NCBI GenBank assembly: GCA_030840525.1
Contig: JAVEEI010000211.1
Coordinates: 1 to 32,058, forward strand
DNA: 32,058 nt
Direction of reading: 5' to 3'
From: Frankiaceae bacterium
GTDB taxonomy: Bacteria > Actinomycetota > Actinomycetes > JAFAQI01
The notes beneath the pieces are model-generated. The model was not told where the DNA came from, searched no databases, and was given only the letters and a program-made list of their open reading frames with translations. Below are positions 19,157 to 28,089 of this stretch, in pieces. Every line of letters starts with the position of its first letter. Positions within the stretch are counted from its first letter, which is position 1. The translations under genes and the position numbers were made by a program.

Positions 19157-19782
19157 GTGCTCTCCTCCGTCGAGTCGGTGCCGGAATCGCCGTACCCGGG
19201 TTCGACGGCCGGCAACGGAGGAGGGTTCCCGCCGAGGTGGCCGAGCAACTCCGCCAGCCGGGCGCGGCCGCGGGCGCAGCGGCTCTTGACCGTCCCGACC
19301 GGGATGTCGAGCATCTCCGCGACCTGCGCGACCGGGAAGCCTTCGACGTCGACCAGGACGACCGCGGCCGCCTGCTCGGGGCCGATCCGGCGTAGAGCCG
19401 CGAGGATCTCTGCCGCCGTCTCGCGCTCGCCGAGGACGTCGGGCGCGGCGACGTCGTCGCCCGGACCCTGCTCGTCGTCGAGCGGCACGCTCGGGCGGCT
19501 GTTGCGCCGCCGGACGAGGTCGAGGCAGGCGTTCACCGTGATCCGGTGCAGCCACGTCGTCACCGCAGCGTCGCCGCGGAAGGAGCCAGCCGCGCGGTAC
19601 GCCGAGAGCAGCGCGTCCTGGACCGCGTCGGCGGCGTCGTCGGGGTTGCCGAGGGTGCGCAGCGCGACCCGCCACAGCCGGTCGCGGTGTCGCTCGACGA
19701 CGAGCCCGAACGCCTGCCGGTCGCCGGCGGCGTGGCGCGCCAGCAACTCACGGTCGTCGAGCCCTGCCAGCGCCCCGCTCAC
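19153..19782 (-). CDS. sigM: ECF RNA polymerase sigma factor SigM-like
   Basis: This is an extracytoplasmic-function sigma factor of 209 residues. Region 2 is at about 23-93, with NPDDAADAVQDALLSAYRAAGSFRG and WLHRITVNACLDLVRRR. Region 4 is at about 125-180, with PVAQVAEMLDIPVGTVKSRCARGRARL, the promoter -35-binding helix-turn-helix. It starts at GTG 19782, with no clear ribosome-binding site. It lies 27 bases after the pseudokinase stop, so it may be co-transcribed with the envelope block above it. It is released when its zinc anti-sigma partner downstream is inactivated (family knowledge). Confidence 0.93.
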   Translation of the reverse strand: MSGALAGLDDRELLARHAAGDRQAFGLVVERHRDRLWRVALRTLGNPDDAADAVQDALLSAYRAAGSFRGDAAVTTWLHRITVNACLDLVRRRNSRPSVPLDDEQGPGDDVAAPDVLGERETAAEILAALRRIGPEQAAAVVLVDVEGFPVAQVAEMLDIPVGTVKSRCARGRARLAELLGHLGGNPPPLPAVEPGYGDSGTDSTEEST

Positions 19783-19809
19783 CGGCGCAGGGTAACGGCT
19801 CGGAGGCGC

Positions 19810-21243
19810 TCAGCCGAGTAATGCGACCTCGGTGACACCGATTCGATAACCGCCGCTCGCCTTCGGCAGGTCGGTGAACCACACCAGCCAGTACCTCGCT
19901 GTCGTCGGCCGGGGCAGCTGCCACCGCACCTGCGACCCGGCGCCGACGGTCGCCGACACCACCGCCAGGTCGGCCTCGGTGCGCGGCGCCTGGTCGCCGG
20001 CCCGCAGCTCGACCGTGCTGCCCGGCGCGGTCAGCGCGAGCTCGGCGACCCGCACCGTCGTCGGGCGGCGCAGGTCGAGCAGCAGGCCGACCCCGGGTTT
20101 GAGCCCGCCGAGGTGCGAGCTGCCGCGGTACGTGACCGTCGTCCAGGACGTCGACGGGTCGTTGTCGACCGCGAGACCGACCGCGCTCGGGTTCTCCTCG
20201 CCGTCGCCCTCGGGGTCGAAGCTGGCGACCCTCGGCGGGCTCGACCAGACCAGGTGCAGGACGCCGGTCCCCGGGGCGCTCGCGCTCGGCGCCGGCAAAG
20301 TCGGGTGGTGCGCCCGGGCGACGAGCGGCACTCGCCCGAGGTCGCTGCCGACGACCCACCCGGCGGCACCGAGTACGGCGACGAGCGCGGGTGGCACGAG
20401 ACGCCAGGCCCACCGGCGGGCTGCCAGCGCCCGCGGCGACGGCGGTGCGGGCTGGGCCGGCTTCGGCGCCGGCAGGTCGCCGAGCGCGCGGTCGACGGCG
20501 CCGGGGTCCGGGTAGCGGCCGGCGAGCGCACGGGACGCGATCTCGTCCAGGGCCTTGGGTGCGTCGCGGCGGCGCTGGCGGAGCCTGGTGCCCGCCGGCG
20601 TACGCGGTAGCCCGGCGTAGCCGGGGAGCGGCCAGGTCCCGGTCAGCGCCGCCACCAGCAGGCCACCGAGCGCGCGCACGTCGGCGGCACCCGGGTCGGA
20701 CGGGCCACTGTCCGCATCCTCGGCGAGGGCCCGCGCGGTCTCGAGGCCGGTCACCCGGGGCAGCCCGGCGGCCGGGACCAGCACCCGGTCGGGGTGCAGG
20801 TGCCCGTGCGTGCAGCCCTCGCGCGCGGCGGTCGCGAGCGCCTGCGCGCACTGCCGCACCAGCGCGACCGCCTCGTCGACCGGCAGCGTCTTGCGCCGTA
20901 CGACGGCGGCAAGGGTCGGCGCGTCGACCCACTCGGTGACGATCCAGGTGAACCGGTCGGCCGCCGCCAGCTCGCCGACGTCGAGGACGCGGACGCATCG
21001 GGCGTCGACGACCCGGCCGGCGCGGGTGGCGGCCTGCGCGAGCTGCTGGCGGAGGGCGCGGGTGCGGCCGCTCGCGAGCAGGACGGCGACCCGGCGGTCG
21101 AGCGCGAGGTCGAGCGCGCGCCACAGGACGACGCGACGCCCGTCCGCGGCGGCGGTGTCGTCGCGGACCTGCTCGAGCCGGTAGCGGTCCTCGATGACGA
21201 GCCCGGCGGTGATGCCGGCGAATTCGTCGTCGGCGCGTCCCAC
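19810..21243 (-). CDS. Membrane pseudokinase with C-terminal jelly-roll domain (MviN-associated)
   Basis: The 477-residue protein has a protein-kinase-like fold at about 20-260, a membrane segment at about 283-299, and an extracytoplasmic discoidin-like jelly-roll (about 325-477, with DNDPSTSWTTVTYRG). Catalytic residues are degenerate: the beta3 lysine is replaced (RVAVLLA), the HRD loop reads HGHLHPDRV, and no DFG is visible. It is therefore almost certainly inactive as a kinase. In mycobacteria this module is the C-terminal half of the MviN fusion Rv3910, which binds FhaA when phosphorylated. In Streptomyces it is a separate gene next to mviN. GTG 21243 is the chosen start; TTG 21252 is an alternative. 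Confidence 0.85.
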   Translation of the reverse strand: MGRADDEFAGITAGLVIEDRYRLEQVRDDTAAADGRRVVLWRALDLALDRRVAVLLASGRTRALRQQLAQAATRAGRVVDARCVRVLDVGELAAADRFTWIVTEWVDAPTLAAVVRRKTLPVDEAVALVRQCAQALATAAREGCTHGHLHPDRVLVPAAGLPRVTGLETARALAEDADSGPSDPGAADVRALGGLLVAALTGTWPLPGYAGLPRTPAGTRLRQRRRDAPKALDEIASRALAGRYPDPGAVDRALGDLPAPKPAQPAPPSPRALAARRWAWRLVPPALVAVLGAAGWVVGSDLGRVPLVARAHHPTLPAPSASAPGTGVLHLVWSSPPRVASFDPEGDGEENPSAVGLAVDNDPSTSWTTVTYRGSSHLGGLKPGVGLLLDLRRPTTVRVAELALTAPGSTVELRAGDQAPRTEADLAVVSATVGAGSQVRWQLPRPTTARYWLVWFTDLPKASGGYRIGVTEVALLG

Positions 21244-21283
21244 GCGGCGCAACTCTACGGGGAGGGTGCTGCGTAGGTCCCGG

Positions 21284-22417
21284 TTACTTGGGCGGCGGTA
21301 CGGGTGCGGGGTTCGCCCACGGACGGGTCGCGCCGAAGAAGCCGTCCATGTACACCGGCTCGATCTTCACGACGTCGCCGGTGTGCGGCGCGGCGATCAT
21401 CAAGCCGTCGCCGAAGTAAATCGCCACGTGGTGGATCGTCGCCGGGTCGGCAGGGTTCGTGGCCCAGAACAGCAGGTCGCCGGGCAGCAGGTTCGCGAGG
21501 TCGACCCGGGCGCCGACCCGCCACTGGTCCGAGGCGACGCGGGGAAGTGCGATACCGGCTATGCCGTACGCGAACTGGGTCAGACCGCTGCAGTCGTAGG
21601 CGTCCGGGCCGGTGCCGCCCCACAGGTACGGGTCGCCGAGCTTGGTCCGGGCGGCGGCGATCACGGTCGCGACCGTCGCGTTCGGCGGCTTCGTCGTACC
21701 GGTGAGGGTGACGCCGGCGGCGGTCAGGGCGGCGGTGAAGTTGGCGGCGCTGCGGGCTGCCGCCGCGGCCGCGGCCTGCGCGGCAAGGGAACGCACCTGC
21801 TGGTTCGCGCCGGCCAGGGCGCGCTGCTGGGCGTTGAGCAGGGTGGTGACCTCGACGGCGGCATTGCCGGCGGCGGCCTGCAGGTTGGTGACCTTGTTTG
21901 CCAGAGCCGCCAGCCGGGCCGTGATCCGGGCGGCGGCGTCGGCGCGGGTCTGGTCGGCGTGCACGGTGACCTGGTCGACCCCGATGGCGACGCTGACATC
22001 GTGGTAGCGGTCCATCAGGTCGGTCGGGCTGGTGCCGTCGAGGATCGAGGCGAACAACGCGGTCGCACCGCCCGACTCGTACAGCGCGCGGACCCGGGCG
22101 CCGGCCCGGTCCTGGTCGGCCTGGGTCTGGCTCTGCGCGGCGTCGAGCTCGCGCTGCGCCAGCATGCTCGCGGTGACGGCCTGGCCGAGCTGGGTCTCGA
22201 CGGCGTCGTAGCGCTCGGTCGCGATCTCGGCGCGCGTCTGCAGGTCGGCGACGGTGCGGGCGAGGGCCGCGGCGCGGGCGCGTGCGTCGGCGAGCGGGTC
22301 GGCCCCGGCGGAGGCGCCCGGCCATGCGATCGCGGTCGCGATCCCGGCGGCGCAGGCGGCGACGGCAGTGAGCCGGCGGACCCGCGGCACCCGGCGCGTA
22401 CGTGGCTCGCGGGTCAC
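21284..22417 (-). CDS. Secreted coiled-coil NlpC/P60 peptidoglycan hydrolase
   Basis: This is a predicted D,L-endopeptidase that cleaves peptidoglycan stem peptides. The 377-residue protein has a signal peptide (about 1-39, ASAGADP cleavage region), a long helical coiled coil (about 40-225), and a C-terminal NlpC/P60 domain. That domain has catalytic DCSGL (Cys276), HHVAIYFGDG (His330) and HTGD (His345). The layout resembles RipA-type actinobacterial hydrolases. GTG 22417 overlaps the stop of the upstream small membrane gene (GTGA). Its position beside murJ and the pseudokinase is unusual. Confidence 0.88.
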   Translation of the reverse strand: MTREPRTRRVPRVRRLTAVAACAAGIATAIAWPGASAGADPLADARARAAALARTVADLQTRAEIATERYDAVETQLGQAVTASMLAQRELDAAQSQTQADQDRAGARVRALYESGGATALFASILDGTSPTDLMDRYHDVSVAIGVDQVTVHADQTRADAAARITARLAALANKVTNLQAAAGNAAVEVTTLLNAQQRALAGANQQVRSLAAQAAAAAAARSAANFTAALTAAGVTLTGTTKPPNATVATVIAAARTKLGDPYLWGGTGPDAYDCSGLTQFAYGIAGIALPRVASDQWRVGARVDLANLLPGDLLFWATNPADPATIHHVAIYFGDGLMIAAPHTGDVVKIEPVYMDGFFGATRPWANPAPVPPPK

Positions 22418-22824
22418 GACGTCGGCGGGCCGGACTCGCCCTTGACGACCGCGTACGTGTAGCGGCGCAACGGGCCGATCCGGAACATGAGCAGCGTCTT
22501 CGCCTGACGCCGCAGCTCGAGGTGCACGGTGCCGTCGGCGGCGATCGAGAAGCTGTTCGGGACCAGCGACTCGTGGCTGTCGGGCACGGCCTCCTCGGCG
22601 GCGTCGAGCGCGGACTGTTCGTTGTGGGTCTGCTGCCAGACGGTCGCCCCGGCGAGGGCGGCGGCGTTCGCGTCGTCGGTGCCGTTCAGCCGGGAGACCC
22701 CGACCGAGATCGCGTCGAACGCGACGACCGCGACGAGCACCACGACGACGACCAGCTTCACCAGCCAGCCGATCACGATGCCGCCCCGGTCGCCGGTCGC
22801 CCAGCCCCGACGCTCGCACTTCAT
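22414..22824 (-). CDS. Small TadE/TadG-like single-span membrane protein
   Basis: The 136-residue protein has a short N-terminus (MKCERRGWATGDRGG), one strong hydrophobic segment (about 16-40), a DDANAAALAGA stretch, and a C-terminal part with VHLELRRQAKTLLMFRIG. This layout resembles TadE/TadG-type pilus-associated proteins, but there are no other pilus genes here, so the match is tentative. AGGAGG lies 8 bases before ATG 22824. The frame is open to 22842 but that start lacks support. It overlaps the NlpC/P60 gene and is probably expressed with it. Confidence 0.7.
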   Translation of the reverse strand: MKCERRGWATGDRGGIVIGWLVKLVVVVVLVAVVAFDAISVGVSRLNGTDDANAAALAGATVWQQTHNEQSALDAAEEAVPDSHESLVPNSFSIAADGTVHLELRRQAKTLLMFRIGPLRRYTYAVVKGESGPPTS

Positions 22825-22888
22825 GACACGTCCTCCTTGCACCCAATGTCGGCGTACGGATGGACGGCCTTGAGTTGGGCCGGTTGGC

Positions 22889-23050
22889 CTAGGAGGGATC
22901 GGCGAAACCCACCCTGCTGCGCCGCGCCCAGGCGACGACCGGCTGCGTTCTCGGCCGCGCGCGTAGCTCTGCTACGCCCGCGACCTGCGGCCTTCCGGGT
23001 CGCCGCCTGGACTCGGCTCGCGACGGGCGCGTTTCGCCGATCCCTCCTAG
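22889..23050. repeat. 162-bp hairpin element with perfect 20-base terminal inverted repeats (MITE-like)
   Basis: The left arm, ctaggagggatcggcgaaac (22889-22908), is the exact reverse complement of 23031-23050. Inside, CCAGGCG/CGCCTGG (about 22928-22942 with 22995-23010) and GCGTAGC-tct-GCTACGC (22961-22977) pair in nested order, so the whole element can fold into one hairpin. Each end is CTAG, which may be a 4-bp target duplication; without it the inverted repeats are 16 bases. The right end supplies the murJ stop codon. It has no gene of its own. It could be a mobile miniature element, or a structured RNA processing or termination site between murJ and the small gene. The remaining 22825-22888 shows nothing clear. 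Confidence 0.72.
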
Positions 23051-24666
23051 CAGCCGCGCAGGCGGCGCCTGACCATGTCGGTGATCTCGTCCAGCTCGCT
23101 GACCCGCAGCCGGCTCGCGACCGCGAAGAACAGCGCCCCGCCGATCACCGCCGCGACCGCGACCGCGACGAACGACGACTCCGGGTCCAGCCCGAGCCCG
23201 CCGGTCAGCAGCCGGGCCGCCGCGTACGCCGGGACCACCGCGACCAGCGCAGCGACGGTGAGCCGCAGGTGTGTCCGCAGCACCCGGTGCTCGTTGGCCG
23301 GCCCGAGCCGGCGGCGCAGCAGCCGGGCGAACCAGAACGCGCCGAGGACGTACGACGCGACGAAGCCCAGCGCCAGCCCGACGACCTTCTCCCGCGGCGG
23401 CAGCGCGACGTACAGGACGAGGTCGGCCAGCACGTTCACCGCGGTGACCGCCCCGTTGACCAGCGCCGGCGTCCGCGAGTCGCGCAACGCCAGGAACGCG
23501 CGCAGCTGGAGCTGGAACGCCGAGAACGGCACCAGCCCGAGCGCGAACGCGGCCAGCGTGGCGCCGGTGAGCCGCGCGTCCGACAGGTCGGTGTTGCCAT
23601 GCGCGAACACGACCGCGCCGACCAGCGGCCCGAGAGCGACCAGCAGCGCCGTCGCGGGGACGAGCAGCGTGCCGGAGAGGCTGAGCCCGGCGCCGAGCGT
23701 GTTCGCGATCTCGCCCCGCCGCTGCGCGGTGGCGCTGCGGCTCATCCGCGGGAACAGCGCGGTGATCACCGTGACCGCGACCACCGCGTACGGCAGCGAG
23801 AACAGCGCGTACGCGTAGGTGTAGGCCGAGTACCCGAAGCCGGGGTTGTGCCGGGCCCGGCCGCTCGCGGTCGCGAGGTTGACGATGACGAGGGAGCCGA
23901 GCTGGTTGGTCACGACGTACCCGACCATCCACGCCGCGAACGGGCCGGCCGAGACTAGCGGCGACGCGCGCCAGTCAGTGCGCAGCCGGAGCCGGATGCC
24001 GACGGCGCGCAGGCCGGGCAGCAGCGCGATCGTCTGGACGACGATGCCGCCGGTCGTACCGAGAGCGAGCACGAGGATCTGCCCGTGGGAGAGCTGGCCG
24101 GCGTGTGGTGCCGAGCGCGTGACCGCGAGGAACAGGCCGCCGCTCGCGATGACGACGAGGTTGTTGAGCACCGGCGCCCACATGGGCAATGCCAGGCTGC
24201 CGCGGGTGTTCAGGATCGCGGTGAACACCGCGCCGGCGCCGTAGAAGAGCACCTGCGGCAGGAAGTAGCGGGTGAACGTCGTCGCGAGCGCGCGCTCGGG
24301 GCCGGCCAGCTTGCCGCCGTACAGGTGCACGATCTGCGGGGCGAGCAGGACGCCGGCGACGGCGGTGATGGTGAGCAGCGCGACGACGACGGAGAGCAGC
24401 CGCTGCGCGTACGCCTCGCCGCCGTCCGCGTCGTCGTGGGACGCCTGCACGAGCAACGGCAGTACGACGCTCGACAGCACGCCGCCGAGCAGCAGGTCGT
24501 AGAGGCTGTTCGGGATCGTGTTGGCGACGTTGTAGGGGTCGCCGAGGAACTGCCCGAGCGCCGCGGCGATGACGATCGTGCGCAGGAAGCCGGTCAGCCG
24601 GGACGCGAGGGTGCCGGCCGCGATCGCCGCGCCTGAGCTCGCCCGGCCGGTGCGCGCCCGGTTCAC
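23047..24666 (-). CDS. murJ: Lipid II flippase MurJ (MviN)
   Basis: MurJ flips the peptidoglycan precursor lipid II across the membrane. The 539-residue protein is hydrophobic with many membrane segments (14 expected in the family) and starts GAAIAAGTLASRLTGFLRTI, typical of MurJ. Family features include the DPYNVANTIPNSLYDLL loop, the central arginines, and the SLPYAVVAVTVITALFPRMS block. The start is GTG 24666, overlapping the DUF6049 stop (GTGA). The frame runs on upstream into DUF6049, which is a shadow. Unlike mycobacterial MviN there is no fused pseudokinase. Its stop lies in the CTAG end of the hairpin element. Confidence 0.93.
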   Translation of the reverse strand: MNRARTGRASSGAAIAAGTLASRLTGFLRTIVIAAALGQFLGDPYNVANTIPNSLYDLLLGGVLSSVVLPLLVQASHDDADGGEAYAQRLLSVVVALLTITAVAGVLLAPQIVHLYGGKLAGPERALATTFTRYFLPQVLFYGAGAVFTAILNTRGSLALPMWAPVLNNLVVIASGGLFLAVTRSAPHAGQLSHGQILVLALGTTGGIVVQTIALLPGLRAVGIRLRLRTDWRASPLVSAGPFAAWMVGYVVTNQLGSLVIVNLATASGRARHNPGFGYSAYTYAYALFSLPYAVVAVTVITALFPRMSRSATAQRRGEIANTLGAGLSLSGTLLVPATALLVALGPLVGAVVFAHGNTDLSDARLTGATLAAFALGLVPFSAFQLQLRAFLALRDSRTPALVNGAVTAVNVLADLVLYVALPPREKVVGLALGFVASYVLGAFWFARLLRRRLGPANEHRVLRTHLRLTVAALVAVVPAYAAARLLTGGLGLDPESSFVAVAVAAVIGGALFFAVASRLRVSELDEITDMVRRRLRGC

Positions 24667-26891
24667 GCGGCGCGTCTGCGGGCTCGCAGCCCGCGCCGGA
24701 TCAGCCGTACGACGACCGCGATCATCAGCACGGCGGTGGCGCCGCCGGTGATGAGCAGCGCGACCACCCCGTACGCCGTGGACCGGACGAACAGCTTGAC
24801 CTTCTGGTAGGTCTGGCCGGTGGGCGTGTAGAGCGTGACCTCGAGCGGGAACACGCCGGAGGTCTGCGCGGTCGCCTTGACGTCGATCGGGATCCGCCGG
24901 TGCGGCGGGATCACCTCCGCGGTGCGCCCGTTGCCGGCGACCTTCAGGTGCAGGCTGCTGGTGATGCCGACGACGACGTGCACCGGGGTGTCCAGCTCGT
25001 TGGACACCGTCACCGGCACGGTGCCGCTGTGGCTGGTCAGCGTGACGAAGGAGTTGGCGCCGGTCGCGATCCGGACCCGCCGCATCGTCGAGGCAAGCGC
25101 GGCGCGCACGGCGGCGAGCCGGGTCGCGGCCTCGGCCGAGTCGTCCCGCCAGGCCGACGACAGCGTGCGCAGGACCGCGTCGTCGAAGTCGCGCGACTGG
25201 TTGTCGCCGGGCATCGTGATGGACGCGAACGCGTCGGCGCGCTCCTTCGCCGCGCGCACCGCCGCGAGGTAGCTGCCGGTGAGCTCGGTCACCCGTGCGG
25301 CGCGCGGGTAGGTGAGCGGCTCGCGCGTGACCTTGGTCGACGTCGGGTTGTCGAGCGCCGTCGACAGCGGCACCGGCTGCACCCACGGCACCTTGCCGGT
25401 GTCGGCGAGCAGCGCGGCGGCGAACGCGGGGTCGGGCGCCCAGCGGCGGTCCGGCGCCACCACCAAGGCCCGCTGGTCGGACGGAAGCTCGGCCTGGATC
25501 ATCAGCAGTTCGGAGAGAAACCGTTGCAGCGCAAGGGGTTGTAGCCCCGGGTTGGACAAGCCGACCGACACCACAGCGCGCAGGCCGTCGTCGACGAGCA
25601 GCGCGTCGAGGTCGCCGTCGTGGGCGTGCACGACCGCATGCGCGCCCGGTGTCTCCGACGGCTCGCCACCGAGGATCGGCAACGCCGCGCCGTCGAGGAC
25701 GACCGTCCGTACGCCGGCGGCGAACAGGCTGTCGAGCGTGTGCTGGTCGACGAGCCCGCTCGGTGGCCAGGCGTAGGTCAGCGGGGCGGTGCCGAGCGAG
25801 GCGGCGAGCGAGGTCTGCCCTTTGTTGATCGCGATCTGCACTTCGTTGGCGAGGCCGGCCCGGTCGGCCGCGACGATGTCGGGGTCGGCGTACGGCAGCG
25901 CGAGCACCTCGCCGCGGCTCACCGCGGTGCGCAGCGACGACAGCCAGCTCGTCGCGAAGGCCTTGCCGCGGCCGGCCTCGGTCGAGCGACCGGTCGTCAC
26001 CCGGTAGCCCGACGTCATGGCCGCGACGTCCTCGACGAGCATCGGGTCGACGGCCCAGGTCACCGGCACCGGCCGGACCGTGGGTACCCGCTTGCCGACG
26101 ATGTGCAGCTGCCGCTCGCGTGCGGTGCGCTGCCGCCCGGGCGGTGCCTTCTGCTGCGAGGCGGCGATGCCCTCGGCGAGCAGCCGGCCGAGCCGGCCGT
26201 CGGGGGTGAGGGCGGCGGCGAGGTCGTCGTCGAGCCAGGTCGAGCCGCCCAGCCGGTGCGGCCGGTCGGCGAGCGGCCACAGCCACGCGACCTGCGTGGG
26301 CAGGCCGACACCCGGTACGTCGAGCGGTGCCCACGGCAGGAACGTGCGCAGCCGGCCGACGGTCTCGGTGCCTTCGGTCGGGGTGACACCGACGACCTGG
26401 ATGCCGAGCTCGTAGACCTGCCACGACCGCCGGTCGAGTTGCAGGCTGTCGACCGGGACCTTGATCCGGAACGCGACCGTCGCGCCGGGGGCGATGCTGT
26501 CGTGGCCGACCGCCACGGTCGCGTCGCCGGCCCGCTCCTGCGGCAGCGGCCCGTCGGCGGTGGTCGCGTAGTCGTCGAACTCGCTGCGCGAGCCGACCCG
26601 GCTGTCGCGGTAGCGCAGGCTGACGTCGAGGTTGGTCACTGGGTCGTTGCCGTCGTTGTGCAGCGTCCCGGTGACGACGAGTGTGTCGCCGGGCTGCGGC
26701 GCGAGCGGCGTGAGCGAGCCGAGCCGTACGCTCAGCGGCAGCGCGGGGCCGGTCGGGGTCGCGCTCGGGCTGTTAGGGCTGCTCGGGCTGTTAGGGGACG
26801 GGGGGCTGGGAGCGGCGCCGGCGAGACCGGGAGCGGTCAGTGGCAGCAGGGCCACCAGCACGAGCCCGGCGAACCCGCGCCGGCGGGTCAC
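24663..26891 (-). CDS. DUF6049 secreted/membrane-anchored protein
   Basis: The 742-residue protein has a signal peptide (about 1-27), a proline/serine-rich low-complexity segment ([18 protein letters not shown]) and beta-rich external domains. One membrane segment at about 708-731 is followed by a basic tail ([11 protein letters not shown]). It is the family found immediately upstream of murJ in mycobacteria (Rv3909) and Streptomyces. Its function is unknown, although a role beside MurJ in envelope building is reasonable. GTG 26891 overlaps the Nudix stop (GTGA), so all three genes appear coupled. Confidence 0.82.
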   Translation of the reverse strand: MTRRRGFAGLVLVALLPLTAPGLAGAAPSPPSPNSPSSPNSPSATPTGPALPLSVRLGSLTPLAPQPGDTLVVTGTLHNDGNDPVTNLDVSLRYRDSRVGSRSEFDDYATTADGPLPQERAGDATVAVGHDSIAPGATVAFRIKVPVDSLQLDRRSWQVYELGIQVVGVTPTEGTETVGRLRTFLPWAPLDVPGVGLPTQVAWLWPLADRPHRLGGSTWLDDDLAAALTPDGRLGRLLAEGIAASQQKAPPGRQRTARERQLHIVGKRVPTVRPVPVTWAVDPMLVEDVAAMTSGYRVTTGRSTEAGRGKAFATSWLSSLRTAVSRGEVLALPYADPDIVAADRAGLANEVQIAINKGQTSLAASLGTAPLTYAWPPSGLVDQHTLDSLFAAGVRTVVLDGAALPILGGEPSETPGAHAVVHAHDGDLDALLVDDGLRAVVSVGLSNPGLQPLALQRFLSELLMIQAELPSDQRALVVAPDRRWAPDPAFAAALLADTGKVPWVQPVPLSTALDNPTSTKVTREPLTYPRAARVTELTGSYLAAVRAAKERADAFASITMPGDNQSRDFDDAVLRTLSSAWRDDSAEAATRLAAVRAALASTMRRVRIATGANSFVTLTSHSGTVPVTVSNELDTPVHVVVGITSSLHLKVAGNGRTAEVIPPHRRIPIDVKATAQTSGVFPLEVTLYTPTGQTYQKVKLFVRSTAYGVVALLITGGATAVLMIAVVVRLIRRGLRARRRAA

Positions 26892-27352
26892 GCGGTGTCC
26901 GCCAGCAGCTCTGGCACCTTGGCGACGAGCCGGCGCTCGTCGGCGTACGCCAGCCGTTCGTCGAGCTCGCTCAGCGGCACCCAGGCGACCTCCTCGACCT
27001 CGATGTCGTCGGCGGACAGCTCGCCGTCGGTCGCGAGCAGGAGGTAGTGGTGCACGGTCTTGTGGATGCGCCGGCCCTCGGCCACGAACCAGAAGTCGAT
27101 GGTGCCCAGCGTCCCGACGACCCGGCCGGTGATGCCGGTCTCCTCGGCGACCTCGCGTACGGCCGCGTCCTCGGCGGTCTCGCCCGGCTCGACGTGCCCC
27201 TTGGGCAGCGACCACAGCAGCCGGCCGCGCCGGTCGATGCGGCCGATCAGCGCCGCCCGGGCCCGCGTCGCCTCGGTGCTGTCGAGCACGAGCCCGCCCG
27301 CGGAGGTCTCCTCGACCCGGCGGAGCCGGCGGCGCGGAGCGGAGGGGGACAT
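26888..27352 (-). CDS. Nudix hydrolase (MutT family)
   Basis: This is a 154-residue nucleoside-diphosphate-linked hydrolase with a perfect Nudix box, [23 protein letters not shown], at 52-74, with the conserved glycines, Arg-Glu and Glu-Glu pair. Its location upstream of the DUF6049-murJ pair matches mycobacterial mutT4. The substrate is not known. It starts at ATG 27352. The 57-base gap to the YbaK gene (27353-27409) shows no strong promoter. Confidence 0.9.
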   Translation of the reverse strand: MSPSAPRRRLRRVEETSAGGLVLDSTEATRARAALIGRIDRRGRLLWSLPKGHVEPGETAEDAAVREVAEETGITGRVVGTLGTIDFWFVAEGRRIHKTVHHYLLLATDGELSADDIEVEEVAWVPLSELDERLAYADERRLVAKVPELLADTA

Positions 27353-27409
27353 GGTCCCGATCGTAATGTCGCGACGGCCCTCGACCGGCGGCCCGACACC
27401 CGCTGGGGA

Positions 27410-27949
27410 CTACCGCCGGTTCGGTGGCTCGAGTGCGCGGACGAACTCCTCGTCGAGGTCGTCGGCCGCCGAGGCGGGCGCCTCCGGCAGGCACAGCTCG
27501 CTGACGGCGGCGCGACTTGCCGTCAGCAGCCAGCGCGACGCGATGCCCACCGCCGTACCGCTGTCGCCGGTCGGCGCGTAGACGACGTCGGCGTGGCCGA
27601 CGCACGCGTCGGCGAGGACGAGCACCGAGTCGGGCAGCAGGAACGGCGACACCAGCGGCGCGGCGAAGTCGGTCAGCTCGTTCACGACGTCCGGCCGGGC
27701 GGTGCGCAGCGAGCGCGCCCGCGCGGCGGTCAGCACCGCGCCGGGGTGCGGGACCGTGCCAGCCCGGACGATGACGGCGACCGGGCGGTCGTCGGCGAGG
27801 TACATCCGCACCGCCACGCAGCGCTGCGGGGCCAGGCCGAGGGCCTCCGGGATGTCGTCCGCGGACGACACGGCCTTGGGCAGCCGGACCACCTCGTGCG
27901 GGATCTCCCGCGCGAGCAGCGAGCGGTGGACGTCCAGTGCGTCCTTCAT
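27410..27949 (-). CDS. YbaK/EbsC-type aminoacyl-tRNA editing domain protein
   Basis: The 179-residue protein matches the YbaK/ProX fold that removes wrong amino acids from tRNA. It has the RLPKAVSSADDIPEALGLAP region with its lysine, AVIVRAGTVPHPGAV, and TDFAAPLVSPFLLP, in place of the usual glycine-rich loop. Whether it edits tRNA-Pro or another tRNA is unknown. The start is ATG 27949. It is divergent from pcnA across a 140-base gap (27950-28089). Confidence 0.75.
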   Translation of the reverse strand: MKDALDVHRSLLAREIPHEVVRLPKAVSSADDIPEALGLAPQRCVAVRMYLADDRPVAVIVRAGTVPHPGAVLTAARARSLRTARPDVVNELTDFAAPLVSPFLLPDSVLVLADACVGHADVVYAPTGDSGTAVGIASRWLLTASRAAVSELCLPEAPASAADDLDEEFVRALEPPNRR

Positions 27950-28089
27950 CGGGTCAGTTCCACGTCGGTGGGACCTCCTGGGGAAGTATGCGCAGACTAC
28001 GGCCTTTGTGCGCGGTTCGACCAGTTCCCCTGGCGGTTGATCATGCTTGCCCGCGAGTGCCCGCGCCGAGGCTCGTAGGCTTGCCGCCC

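Noticed and set aside
24667..26424. Upstream extension of murJ over most of DUF6049
   Set aside because: MurJ homology starts at GTG 24666 with GTGA coupling. The upstream residues are Arg/Pro-rich shadow of the DUF6049 gene.
26755..26815. Short repeats in DUF6049 (SPNSP) as a CRISPR or VNTR
   Set aside because: They are in-frame low-complexity codons of a proline/serine linker, too short and too irregular for an array.
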